DNA of 64,000 nt from Petrolisthes cinctipes (Eukaryota > Arthropoda > Malacostraca > Decapoda > Porcellanidae). The notes below the pieces were generated by a model. It did no database searches. It was given only the letters and a program-made list of their open reading frames with translations, and had not been told where the DNA came from. Numbering within the stretch: the first letter of the stretch is position 1; each line of letters opens with the position of its first letter. Shown one piece after another: positions 49,601 to 63,100 of the stretch. The stretch lies in NCBI GenBank assembly GCA_033782935.1, contig JAWQEG010000470.1, forward strand, positions 496,001 through 560,000. Reading direction: 5' to 3'. The position numbers and the translations under genes were made by a program.

Positions 49601-52102
49601 CAGAAGCGATCTGTACATGCCTACTCCGTGTTAGAGTATTTTCAAAATACATGCTCAAAACATACTGAAAATCGATCTTTTAGGTGCACAAAAGTCGATA
49701 TGTGCATGCATCTTCAGTACCCGTTTATATCTCAAATTCAGGCTCAAAACACCCAAAAATTCAATATTTTGGGGTCCCAGAAGCAATCTGTATATGCCTA
49801 CTCAGTGTTAGAGTATTTTCAAAATACAGGCCCAAAACATGCTGAAAATCGATCTTTTAGATGCCCAAAGTCAATATGTGCATGTATCTTCTGTACCCTT
49901 TTATATCGCAAATTCAGGCTCAAAACGACCGAAAATTCAATATTTTGGGGTCCCGGAAGCAATCTGTACATGCCTACACAGTGCTAGAATATTTTCAAAA
50001 TATAGGCTAAAAACGTGCTAAAAATCGACATTTTAGGTGCCAAAAAATCGATATCTCAAATTCAGTCCCAAAACACCCGAAAATTCGATATTTAGAGGTC
50101 CCAGAATGTATATGTACATGCCTACTCCGTGTTAGAGTATTTTCAAAATACAGGCCAAAAACATACTGAAAATCGATCTTTTAGGTGCCCAAAAGTCGAT
50201 ATGTGCATGCATCTTCTGTACCCGTTTATATCTCAAATTCTGGCCCTAAACACCCGAAAATTCGATATTTTGGGGTCCCAGAAGCGATCTGTAGATGCCT
50301 ACTCCGTGAAAGAGTATTTTCAAAATTCAGGCCAAAAACATGCTAAACATCGATATTTTTGGTGCCCAAAGTCAATACGTGCATGTATCTTCTGTACCCG
50401 TTTATATCTCAAATTCAGGCTCAAAACACCCGAAAATTCAATATTTTGGGGTCCCAGAAGCAATCTGTACATGCCTACTCAGTGCTAGAAAATTTTCAAA
50501 ATATAGGCTAAAAACATGCTAAAAATCGATATTATAGGTGCCAAAAAATCGATATCTTAAATTCAGTCCCATAACACCCGAAAATTCGATATTTAGAGGT
50601 CCCAGAAGGTATCTGTACATGCCTACTCCGTGTTAGAGTATTTTCAAAATACAGGCCAAAAACATACTGAAAATCGATCTTTTAGGTGCCCAAAAGTCGA
50701 TATGTGCATGCATCTTCTGTACCCGTATATATCTCAAATTCAGGCTCAAAACACCCGAAAATTCAATATTTTGGGGTCCCAGAAGCAATCTGTACATGCC
50801 TACTCAGTGTTAGAGTATTTTCAAAATAGAGGCCCAAAACATGCTGAAAATCGATATTTTAGATGCCCAAAGTCAATATGTGCATGTATCTTCTGTACAC
50901 GTTTATATCTGAAATTCAGGCTCAAAACACCCGAAAATTCAATATTTTGGGGTCCCAGAAGCAATCTGTACATGCCTACTCAGTGCTAGAAAATTTTCAA
51001 AATATAGGCTAAAAACATGCTAAAAATCGATCTTTTAGGTGCCAAAAAGTCGATATCTCAAATTCAGTCCCAAAACACCCGAAAATTCGATATTTAGGGG
51101 TCCCAGAAGCAATCTGTACATGCCTACTCCGTGTTAGAGTATTTTCAAAATACATGCTCAAAACATACTGAAAATCGATCTTTTAGGTGCACAAAAGTCG
51201 ATATGTGCATGCATCTTCAGTACCCGTTTATATCTCAAATTCAGGCTCAAAACACCCGAAAATTCTATATTTTAGGGTCCCAGAAGCAATCTGTACATGT
51301 CTACTCAGTGTTAGAGTATTTTCAAAATACAGGCCCAAAACATGCTGAAAATCGATTTTTTAGATGCCCTAAGTCAATATGTGCATATATCTTCTGTACC
51401 CGTTTATATCTCAAATTCAGGCTCCAAACACCCGAAAATTCAGTATTTTGGGGTCCCAGAAGCAATCTGTACATGCCTACTCAGTGCTAGAATATTTTCA
51501 AAATATAGGCTAAAAACATGCTAAAAATCGACATTTTAGGTGCAGAAAAAATCGATATATCAAATTCAGTCCCAAAACACCCGAAAATTCGATATTTAGA
51601 GGTCCCAGAAGGTATCTGTACATGCCTATTCCTTGTTAGAGTATTTTCAAAATACAGGCCAAAAACATACTGAAAATCGATCTTTTAGGTGCCCAAAAGT
51701 CGATATGTGCATGCATCTTCTGTACCCGTTTATATCTCAAATTCTGGCCCTAAACACCCGAAAATTCGATATTTTGGGGTCCCAGAAGCAATCTGTACAT
51801 GCCTACTCAGTGTTAGAGTATTTTCAAAATTCAGGCCCAAAACATGCTGAAAATCGATATTTTTGGTGCCCAAAGTCAATATGTGCATGTATCTTCTATA
51901 CCCGTTTATATCTCAAATTCAGGCTCAAAACACCCGAAAATTCAATATTTTGGGGTCCCAGAAGCAATCTGTACATGCCTATTCAGTGCTAGAATAATTT
52001 CAAAATATAGGCAAAAAACATGCTAAAAATCGATCTTTTAGGTGCCAAAAAGTCGATATCTCAAATTCAGTCCCAAAAACACCGGAAAATTCGATATTTA
52101 GG
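46614..52102 (+). repeat. Array segment 11: most regular run of 501-bp trimers
   Basis: Eleven consecutive units start at 46614, 47115, 47616, 48117, 48618, 49119, 49596, 50097, 50598, 51099 and 51601. All are three-monomer units, of A or A' type in mixed order (A, A', A', A, A, A, A', A, A, A', A). The only large change is a 24-bp loss in the A monomer at 49119 (atcttctggccctaaac near 49233-49249). Many C monomers here read gctagaaaattttc, a local variant. Confidence 0.87.
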
Positions 52103-55100
52103 GGTCCCAGAAGCGATCTGTACATGCCTACTCCGTGTTAGAGTATTTTCAAAATACATGCTCAAAACATACTGAAAATCGATCTTTTAGGTGCACAAAA
52201 GTCGATATGTGCATGTATCTTCTGTACCCGTTTATATCTCAAATTCAGGCTCAAAACACCCGAAAATTCAATATTTTGGGGTCCCAGAAGGAATCTGTAC
52301 ATGCCTACACAGTGCTAGAATATTTTCAAAATATAGGCTAAAAACGTGCTAAAAATCGACATTTTAGGTGCCAAAAAATCGATATCTCAAATTCAGTCCC
52401 AAAACACCCGAAAATTCGATATTTAGAGGCCCCAGAAGGTATCTGTACATGCCTACTCCGTGTTAGAGTATTTTCAAAATACAGGCCAAAAACATACTGA
52501 TAATCGATCTTTTAGGTGCCCAAAAGTCCATATGTGCATGCATCTTCTGTACCCGTTTATATCTCAAATTCTGGCCCTAAACACCCGAAAATTTGATATT
52601 TAGGGGTCCCGGAAGCGATCTGTACATGCCTACTCCGTGTTAGAGTATTTTCAAAATACATGCTCAAAACATACTGAAAATCGATCTTATAGTGCACAAA
52701 AGTCGATATGTGCATGCATCTTCAGTACCCGTTTATATCTCAAATTCAGGCTTAAAACACCCGAAAATTCAATATTTTGGGGTCCCAGAAGCAATCTGTA
52801 CATGCCTACTCAGTGTTAGAGTATTTTCAAAATACAGGCCCAAAACATGCTGAAAATCGATATTTTAGATGCCCAAAGTCAATATGTGCATGTATCTTCT
52901 GTACCCGTTTATATCTCAAATTCAGGCTCAAAACGCCCGAAAATTCGATATTTTGGGGTCCCAGAAGCAATCTGTACATGCCTACACAGTGCTAGAATAT
53001 TTTCAAAATATAGGCTAAAAACGTGCTAAAAATCGACATTTTAGGTGCCAAAAAATCGATATCTCAAATTCAGTCCCAAAACACCCGAAAATTCGATTTT
53101 TAGAGGTCCCAGAAGGTATCTGTACATGCCTACTCCGTGTTAGAGTATTTTCAAAATACAGACCAAAAGCATACTGAAAATCGATCTTTTAGGTGCCCAA
53201 AAGTCGATATGTGCATGCATCTTCTGTACCCGTTTATATCTCAAATTCTGGCCCTAAACACCCGAAAATTCGATATTTTGGGGTCCCAGAAGCGATCTGT
53301 AGATGCCTACTCCGTGTAAGAGTATTTTCAAAATTCAGGCAAAAAACATGCTGAAAATCGATATTTTTGGTGCCCAAAGTCAATACGTGCATGTATCTTC
53401 TGTACCCGTTTATATCTCAAATTCAGGCTCAAAACACCCGAAAATTCAATATTTTGGGGTCCCAGAAGCAATCTGTACATGCCTACTCAGTGCTAGAATA
53501 TTTTCAAAATATAGGCTAAAAACATGCTAAAAATCGATCTTTTAGGTGCCAAAAAGTCGATATCTCAAATTCAGTCCCAAAACACCCGAAAACTCGATAT
53601 TTAGTGGTCCCAGAAGCGATCTGTACATGCCTACTCCGTGTTAGAGTATTTTCAAAATACATGCTCAAAACATACTGAAAATCGATCGTTTAGGTGCACA
53701 AAAGTCGATATGTGCATGCATCTTCAGTACCCGTTTATATCTCAAATTCAGGCTCAAAACACCAGAAAAATCAATATTTTGGGGTCCCAGAAGCAATCTG
53801 TGCATGCCTACTCAGTGTTAGAGTATTTTCAAAATACATGCTCAAAACATACTGAAAATCGATCTTTTAGGTGCACAAAAGTCGATATGTGCATGCATCT
53901 TCAGTACCCGTTTATATCTCAAATTCAGGCTCAAAACACCCGAAAATTCAATATTTTGGGGTCCCAGAAGCAATCTGTACATGCCTACTCAGTGTTAGAG
54001 TATTTTCAAAATACAGGCCCAAAACATGCTGAAAATCGATATTTTAGATGCCCAAAGTCAATATGTGCATGTATCTTCTGTACCCGTTTATATCTCAAAT
54101 TCAGGCTCAAAACACCCGAAAATTCAATATTTTGGGGTCCCAGAAGGAATCTGTACATGCCTACACAGTGCTAGAATATTTTCAAAATATAGGCTAAAAA
54201 CGTGCTAAAAATCGACATTTTAGGTGCCAAAAAATCGATATCTCAAATTCAGTCCCAAAACACCCGAAAATTCGATATTTAGAGGCCCCAGAAGGTATCT
54301 GTACATGCCTACTCCGTGTTAGAGTATTTTCAAAATACAGGCCAAAAACATACTGAAAATCGAGCTTTTAGGTGCCCAAAAGTCCATATGTGCAAGCATC
54401 TTCAGTACCCGTTTATATCTCAAATTCAGGCTTAAAACACCCGAAAATTCAATATTTTGGGGTCCCAGAAGCAATCTGTACATGCCTACTCAGTGTTAGA
54501 GTATTTTCAAAATACAGGCCCAAAACATGCTGAAAATCGATATTTTAGATGCCCAAAGTCAATATGTGCATGTATCTTCTGTACCCGTTTATATCTCAAA
54601 TTCAGGCTCAAAACGCCCGAAAATTCGATATTTTGGGGTCCCAGAAGCAATCTGTACATGCCTACACAGTGCTAGAATATTTTCAAAATATAGGCTAAAA
54701 ACGTGCTAAAAATCGACATTTTAGGTGCCAAAAAATCGATATCTCAAATTCAGTCCCAAAACACCCGAAAATTCGACTTTTAGAGGTCCCAGAAGGTATC
54801 TGTACATGCCTACTCCGTGTTAGAGTATTTTCAAAATACAGGCCAAAAGCATACTGAAAATCGATCTTTTAGGTGCCGAAAAGTCGATATGTGCATGTAT
54901 CTTCTGTACCCGTTTATATCTCAAATTCTGGCCCTAAACACCCGAAAATTCGATATTTTGGGGTCCCAGAAGCGATCTGTAGATGCCTACTCCGTGTAAG
55001 AGTATTTTCAAAATTCAGGCAAAAAACATGCTGAAAATCGATATTTTTGGTGCCCAAAGTCAATACGTGCATGTATCTTCTGTACCCGTTTATATCTCAA

Positions 55101-55777
55101 ATTCAGGCTCAAAACACCCGAAAATTCAATATTTTGGGGTCCCAGAAGCAATCTGTACATGCCTACTCAGTGCTAGAATATTTTCAAAATATAGGCTAAA
55201 AACATGCTAAAAATCGATCTTTTAGGTGCCAAAAAGTCGATATCTCAAATTCAGTCCCAAAACACCCGAAAACTCGATATTTAGGGGTCCCAGAAGCGAT
55301 CTGTACATGCCTACTCCGTGTTAGAGTATTTTCAAAATACATGCTCAAAACATACTGAAAATCGATCGTTTAGGTGCACAAAAGTCGATATGTGCATGCA
55401 TCTTCAGTACCCGTTTATATCTCAAATTCAGGCTCAAAACACCCGAAAATTCAATATTTTGGGGTCCCAGAAGCAATCTGTACATGCCTACTCAGTGTTA
55501 GAGTATTTTCAAAATACAGGCCCAAAACATGCTGAAAATCGATATTTTAGATGCCCAAAGTCATGTATCTTCTGTACCCGGTTATATCTCAAATTCAAGC
55601 TCAGAACACCCGAAAATTCAATATTTTGGGGTCCCAGAAGCAATCTGTACATGCCTACACAGTGCTAGAATATTTTCAAAATATAGGCTAAAAACATGCT
55701 AAAAATCGACATTTTAGGTGCCAAAAAATCGATATCTCAAATTCAGTCCCAAAACACCCGAAAATTCGATATTTAGA
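52103..55777 (+). repeat. Array segment 12: ~1.7-1.86-kb tandem duplication
   Basis: Unit starts: A'/B hybrid 52103, C1 52280, A/C hybrid 52428, A' 52605, B' 52781, C1 52957, A 53105, B 53282, C2 53458, A' 53606, A' 53783, B' 53960, C1 54136, A/A' 54284, B' 54461, C1 54637, A 54785, B 54962, C2 55138, A' 55286, B' 55463 (9-bp loss), C1 55630. Shared marks at offset 1856: cagaaggaatctg, agaggccccag, aaagtccatatg. After one monomer length is lost in copy 2 the offset is 1680: aaaacgcccg, gtagatgcctactcc, caggcaaaaaacatg, gtcaatacgtgc, cgatcgtttagg. Confidence 0.87.
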
Positions 55778-58700
55778 GGTCCCAGAAGGTATCTGTGCAT
55801 GCCTACTCCGTGTTAGAGTATTTTCAAAATACAGGCCTAAAACATACTGAAAATCGTTCTTTTAGGTGCCCAAAAGTCGATATGTGCATGCATCTTCTGT
55901 ACCCGTTTATATCTCAATTACTGGCCCTAAACACCCGAAAATTCGATATTTTGGGGTCCCAGAAGCGATCTGTACATGCCTACTCCGTGTTAGAGTATTT
56001 TCAAAATTCAGGCCCAAAACATGCTGAAAATCGATATTTTAGATGCCCAAAGTCAATATGTGCATGTATCTTCTGTACCCGTTTATATCTCAAATTCAGG
56101 CTCAAAACACCCGAAAATTCAATATTTTGGGGTCCCAGAAGCAATCTGTACATGCCTACACAGTGCTAGAATATTTTCAAAATATAGGCTAAAAACATGC
56201 TAAAAATCGACATTTTAGGTGCCAGAAAATCGATATCTCAAATTCAGTCCCAAAACACCCGAAAATTCGATATTTAGAGGTCCCAGAAGGTATCTGTGCA
56301 TGCCTACTCCGTGTTAGAGTATTTTCAAAATACAGGCCTAAAACATACTGAAAATCGATCTTTTAGGTGCCCAAAAGTCGATATGTGCATGCATCTTCTG
56401 TACCCGTTTATATCTCAAATTCAGGCTCAAAACACCCGAAAATTCAATATTTTGGGGTCCCAGAAGCAATCTGTACATGCCTACTCAGTGCTAGAATATT
56501 TTCAAAATATAGGCTAAAAACATGCTAAAAATCGATCTTTTAGGTGCCAAAAAGTCGATATCTCAAATTCAGTCCCAAAACACCCGAAAATTCGATATTT
56601 AGGGTTCCCAGAAGCGATCTGTACATGTCTACTCCGTGTTAGAGTATTTTCAAAATACATGCTCAAAACATACTGAAAATCGATCTTTTAGGTGCACAAA
56701 AGTCGATATGTGCATGCATCTTCAGTACCCGTTTATATCTCAAATTCAGGCTCAAAACACCCGAAAATTCAATATTTTGGGGTCCCAGAAGCAATCTGTA
56801 CATGCCTACTCAGTGTTAGAGTATTTTCAAAATACAGGACCAAAACATGCTGAAAATCGATATTTTAGATGCCCAAAGTCAATATGTGCATGTATCTTCT
56901 GTACCCGTTTATATCTCAAATTCAGGCTCAAAACGCCCGAAAATTCGATATTTTGGGGTCCCAGAAGCAATCTGTACATGCCTACACAGTGCTAGAATAT
57001 TTTCAAAATATAGGCTAAAAACATGCTAAAAATCGACATTTTAGGTGCCAAAAAATCGATATCTCAAATTCAGTCCCAAAACACCCGAAAATTCGATATT
57101 TAGAGGTCCCAGAAGGTATCTGTGCATGCCTACTCTGTGTTAGAGTATTTTCAAAATACAGGCCAAAAACATACTGAAAATCGATCTTTTAGGTGCCCAA
57201 AAGTCGATATGTGCATGCATCTTCTGTACCCGTTTATATCTCAAATTCAGTCCCAAAACACCCGAAAATTCGATATTTAGAGGTCACAGAAGGTATCTGT
57301 GCATGCCTACTCCGTGTTAGAGTATTTTCAAAATATAGGCCAAAAACATACTGAAAATCGATCTTTTAGGTGCCCAAAAGTCGATATGTGCATGCATCTT
57401 CTGTACCCGTTTATATCTCAAATTCAGGCTCAAAACACCCGAAAATTCAATATTTTTGGGTCCCAGAAGCAATCTGTACATGCCTACACAGTGCTAGAAT
57501 ATTTTCAAAATATAGGCTAAAAACATGCTAAAAATCGACATTTCAGGTGACAAAAAATCGATATCTCAAATTCAGTCCCAAAACACCCGAAAATTCGATA
57601 TTTAAAGGTCCCAGAAGGTATCTGTGCATGCATACTCCGTGTTAGAGTATTTTCAAAATACATGCCTGAAACATACTGAAAATCGATCTTTTAGGTGCAC
57701 AAAAGTCGATATGTGCATGCATCTTCTGTACCCGTTTATATCTCAAATTCTGGCCCTAAACACCCGAAAATTCGATATTTTGGGGTCCCAGAAGCAATCT
57801 GTACATGCCTACTCCGTGATAGAGTATTTTCAAAATTCAGGCCCAAAACATGCTGAAAATCGATATTTTTGGTGCCCAAAGTCAATATGTGCATGTATCT
57901 TCTGTACCCGTTTATATCTCAAATTCAGGCTCAAAACACCCGAAAATTCAATATTTTGGGGTCCCAGAAGCAATCTGTACATGCCTACACAGTGCTAGAA
58001 TATTATCAAAATATAGGCTAAAAACATGCTAAAAATCGACATTTTAGGTGCCAAAAAATCGATATCTCAAATTCAGTCCCAAAACACCCGAAAATTCGAT
58101 ATTTAGAGGTCCCAGAAGGTATCTGTACATGCCTACTCCGTGTTAGAGTATTTTCAAAATACAGGCCAAAAACATACTGAAAATCGATCTTTTAGGTGCC
58201 CAAAAGTCGATATGTGCATGCATCTTCTGTACCCGTTTATATCTCAAATTCTGGCCCTAAACACCCGAAAATTCGATATTTTGGGGTCCCAGAAGCGATC
58301 TGTACATGCCTACTCCGTGTTAGAGTATTTTCAAAATTCAGGCCCAAAACATGCTGAAAATCGATATTTTTGGTGCCCAAAGTCAATATGTGCATGTATC
58401 TTCTGTACCCGTTTATATCTCAAATTCAGGCACAAACCACCCGAAAATTCAATATTTTGGAATCCCAGAAGCAATCTGTACATGCCTACTCAGTGCTAGA
58501 ATATTTTCAAAATATAGGCTAAAAACATGCTAAAAATCGATCTTTTAGGTGCCAAAAAGTCGATATCTCAAATTCAGTCCCAAAACACCCGAAAATTCGA
58601 TATTTAGTGGTCCCAGAAGCGATCTGTACATGCCTACTCCGTGTTAGAGTATTTTCAAAATACATGCTTAAAACATACTAAAAAACGATCTTTTAGGTGC

Positions 58701-60111
58701 CCAAAAGTCGATATGTGCATGCATCTTCTGTACCCGTTTATATCTCAAATTGTGGCCCTAAACACTCGAAAATTCGATATTTTGGGGTCCCAGAAGCGAT
58801 CTGTACATGCCTACTCCGTGTTAGAGTATTTTCAAAATATAGGCCAAAAACATACTGAAAATCGATCTTTTAGGTGCCCAAAAGTCGATATGTGCATGCA
58901 TCTTCTGTACCCGTTTATATCTCAAATTCAGGCTCAAAACACCCGAAAATTCAATATTTTGGGGTCCCAGAAGCAATCTGTACATGCCTACACAGTGCTA
59001 GAATATTATCAAAATATAGGCTAAAAACATGCTAAAAATCGACATTTTAGGTGCCAAAAAATCGATATCTCAAATTCAGTCCCAAAACACCCGAAAATTC
59101 GATATTTAGAGGTCCCAGAAGGTATCTGTACATGCCTACTCCGTGTTAGAGTATTTTCAAAATACAGGCCAAAAACATACTGAAAATCGATCTTTTAGGT
59201 GCCCAAAAGTCGATATGTGCATGCATCTTCTGTACCCGTTTATATCTCAAATTCTGGCCCTAAACACCCGAAAATTCGATATTTTGGGGTCCCAGAAGCG
59301 ATCTGTACATGCCTACTCCGTGTTAGAGTATTTTCAAAATTCAGGCCCAAAACATGCTGAAAATCGATATTTTTGGTGCCCAAAGTCAATATGTGCATGT
59401 ATCTTCTGTACCCGTTTATATCTCAAATTCAGGCACAAACCACCCGAAAATTCAATATTTTGGAATCCCAGAAGCAATCTGTACATGCCTACTCAGTGCT
59501 AGAATATTTTCAAAATATAGGCTAAAAACATGCTAAAAATCGATCTTTTAGGTGCCAAAAAGTCGATATCTCAAATTCAGTCCCAAAACACCCGAAAATT
59601 CGATATTTAGTGGTCCCAGAAGCGATCTGTACATGCCTACTCCGTGTTAGAGTATTTTCAAAATACATGCTTAAAACATACTAAAAAACGATCTTTTAGG
59701 TGCCCAAAAGTCGATATGTGCATGCATCTTCTGTACCCGTTTATATCTCAAATTGTGGCCCTAAACACTCGAAAATTCGATATTTTGGGGTCCCAGAAGC
59801 GATCTGTACATGCCTACTCCGTGTTAGAGTATTTTCAAAATTCAGGCCCAAAACATGCTGAAATCGATATTTTTGGTGACCAAAGTCAATATGTGCATGT
59901 ATCTTCTGTACCCGTTTATATCTTATATTTAGGCTCAAAACACCCGAAAATTCAATATTTTGGAATCCCAGAAGCAATCTGTACATGCCTACTCAGTGCT
60001 AGAATATTTTCAAAATATAGGCTAAAAACATGCTAAAAATCGATCTTTTAGGTGCCAAAATGTCGATATCTCAAATTCAGTCCCAAAACACCCGAAAATT
60101 CGATATTTAGG
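55778..60111 (+). repeat. Array segment 13: trimers, short units and a 1003-bp duplication
   Basis: Unit starts: A-B'-C1 55778; A-C2 56279 (325 bp); A'-B'-C1 56604; A/C hybrid 57105; A-C1 57282 (325 bp); A'-B-C1 57607; A-B-C2 58108; A 58609; A 58786; C1 58963; A-B-C2 59111; A'-B-C2 59612. Several units between 55778 and 57630 share ctgtgcatgc in place of ctgtacatgc, which marks a local subfamily. Confidence 0.82.
57915..59840 (+). repeat. 1003-bp tandem duplication
   Basis: Copies lie at about 57915-58840 and 58918-59840. Shared private marks at offset 1003: gaatattatcaaaatatagg, aggcacaaaccacccg, ttggaatcccag, ctaaaaaacgatc and aaattgtggccctaaacac. The joint lies between about 58841 and 58917, where an A monomer with aaatataggcc replaces the expected B. 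A related unit at 61390-61640 (offset 1650 from 59741) shares aaattgtggccc, gctgaaatcgatattt, tatatcttatatt and ttggaatccc. Confidence 0.87.
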
Positions 60112-63100
60112 GGTCCCAGAAGCGATCTGTACATGCCTACTCCGTGTTAGAGTATTTTCAAAATACATGCTCAAAACATACTGAAAATCGATCTTTTAGG
60201 TGCAGAAAAGTCGATATGTGCATGCATCTTCAGTACCAGTTTATATATCAAATTCAGGCTCAAAACACCCGAAAATTCAATATTTTGGGGTCCCAGAAGC
60301 AATCTGTACATGCCTACACAGTGCTAGAATATTTTCAAAATATAGGCTTAAAACATGCTAAAAATCGACATTTTAGGTGCCAAAAAATCGATATCTCAAA
60401 TTCAGTCCCAAAACACCCGAAAATTCGATATTTAGAGGTCCCAGAAGGTATCTGTACATGCTTACTCCGTGTTAGAGTATTTTCAAAATTCAGGCCCAAA
60501 ACATGCTGAAAATCGATATATTTGGTGCCCAAAGTCAATATGTGCATGTATCTTCTGTACCCGTTTATATCTCAAATTCAGGCTCAAAACACCCGAAAAT
60601 TCAATATTTTGGGGTCCCAGAAGCAATCTGTACATGCCTACTCAGTGCTAGAATATTTTCAAAATATAGGCTAAAAACATGCTAAAAATCGATCTTTTAG
60701 GTGCCAAAAAGTCGATATCTCAAATTCAGTCCCAAAATACCCGAAAATTCGATATTTAGGAGTCCCAGAAGCGATCTGTACATGCCTACTCCGTGTTAGA
60801 GTATTTTCAAAATACATGCTCAAAACATACTGAAAATCGATCTTTTAGGTGCACAAAAGTCGATATGTGCATGCATCTTCAGTACCCGTTTATATCTCAA
60901 ATTCAGGCTCAAAACACCCGAAAATTCAATATTTTGGGGTCCCAGAAGGAATCTGTACATGCCTACTGAGTGTTAGAGTATTTTCAAAATACAGGCCCAA
61001 AACATGCTAAAAATCGATATTTTAGATGCTAAAAGTCAATATGTGCATGTATCTTCTGTACCCGTTTATATCTCAAATTCAGGCTCAAAACACCCGAAAA
61101 TTCAATATTTTGGGGTCCCAGAAGCAATCTGTACATGCCTACACAGTGCTAGAATATTTTCAAAATATAGGCTAAAAACATGCTAAAAATCGACATTTTA
61201 GGTGCCAAAAAATCGATATCTCAAATTCAGTCCCAAAACACCCGAAAATTCGATATTTAGAGGTCCCAGAAGGTATCTGTACATGTCTACTCCGTGTTAG
61301 AGTATTTTCAAAATACAGGCCACAAAAATACTGAAAATTGATCCTTTAGGTACCCAAAAGTCGATATGTGCATGCATCTTCTGTACCCGTTTATATCTCA
61401 AATTGTGGCCCTAAACACCCGAAATTTCGATATTTTGGGGTCCCAGAAGCGATCTGTACATGCCTACTCCGTGTTAGAGTAATTTCAAAATTCAGGCCCA
61501 AAACATGCTGAAATCGATATTTTTGGTGCCCAAAGTCAATATGTGCATGTATCTTCTGTACCCGTTTATATCTTATATTCAGGCTCAAAACACCCGAAAA
61601 TTCAATATTTTGGAATCCCAGAAGCAATCTGTACATGCCTACTCAGTGCTAGAATATTTTCAAAATATAGGCTAAAAACATGCTAAAAATCGATCTTTTA
61701 GGTGCCAAAAAGTCGATATCTCAAATTCAGTCCCAAAACACCCGAAAATTCGATATTTAGGGGTCCCAGAAGCGATCTGTACATGCCTACTCCGTGTTAG
61801 AGTATTTTCAAAATACATGCTCAAAACATACTGAAAATCGATCTTTTAGGTGAACAAAAGTCGATAGGCGCATGCATCTTCAGTACCCGTTTATATCTCA
61901 AATTCAGGCTCAAAACACCCGAAACTTCAATATTTTAAGGTCCCAGAAGCAATCTGTACATGCCTACACAGTGCTAGAATATTTTCAAAATATAGGCTAA
62001 AAACATGCTAAAAATCGACATTTTAGGTGCCAAAAAATCGATATATCAAATTCAGTCCCAAAACACCCGAAAATTCGATATTTAGAGGTCCCAGAAGGTT
62101 TCTGTACATGCCTACTCCGTGTTAGAGTATTTTCAAAATACAGGCCAAAAACATACTGAAAATCGATCTTTTAGGTGCCCAAAAGTCGATATGTGCATGC
62201 ATCTTCAGTACCCGTTTAAATCTCAAATTCTGGCCCTAAACACCCGAAAATTCGATATTTTGGGGTCCCAGAAGCGATCTGTACATGCCTACTTCGTGTT
62301 AGAGTATTTTCAAAATTCAGGCCCAAAACATGCTGAAAATCGATATTTTTGGTGCCCAAAGTCAATATGTGCATGTATCTTCTGTACCCGTTTATATCTC
62401 AAATTCAGGCTCAAAACACCCGAAAATTCAATATTTTGGGGTCTTAGAAGCAATCTGTACATGCCTACTCAGTGCTAGAATATTTTCAAAATATAGGCTA
62501 AAAACCTGCTAAAAATCGATCTTTTAGGTGCCAAAAAGTCGATATCTCAAATTCAGTCCCAAAACACCCGAAAATTCGATATTTAGGGGTCCCAGAAGCG
62601 ATCTGTACATGCCTACTCCGTGTTAGAGTATTTTCAAAATACATGCTCAAAACATACTGAAAATCGATCTTTTAGGTGCAGAAAAGTCCATATGTGCATG
62701 CATCTTCAGTACCCGTTTATATCTCAAATTCAGGCTCAAAACACCCGAAAATTCAATATTTTGGGGTCCCAGAAGCAATCTGTACATGCCTACTCCGTGA
62801 TAGAGTATTTTCAAAATACAGGCCCAAAACATGCTGAAAATCGATATTTTAGATGCCCAAAGTCAATATGTGCATGTATCTTCTGTACCCGTTTATATCT
62901 CAAATTCAGGCTCAAAACACCCGAAAATTCAATATTTTGGGGTCCCAGAAGCAATCTGTACATGCCTACACAGTGCTAGAATATTTTCAAAATATAGGCT
63001 AAAAACATGCTAAAAATCGACATTTTAGGTGCCAAAAAATCGATATCTCAAATTCAGTCCCAAAACACCCGAAAATTCGATATTTAGAGGTCCCAGAAGG

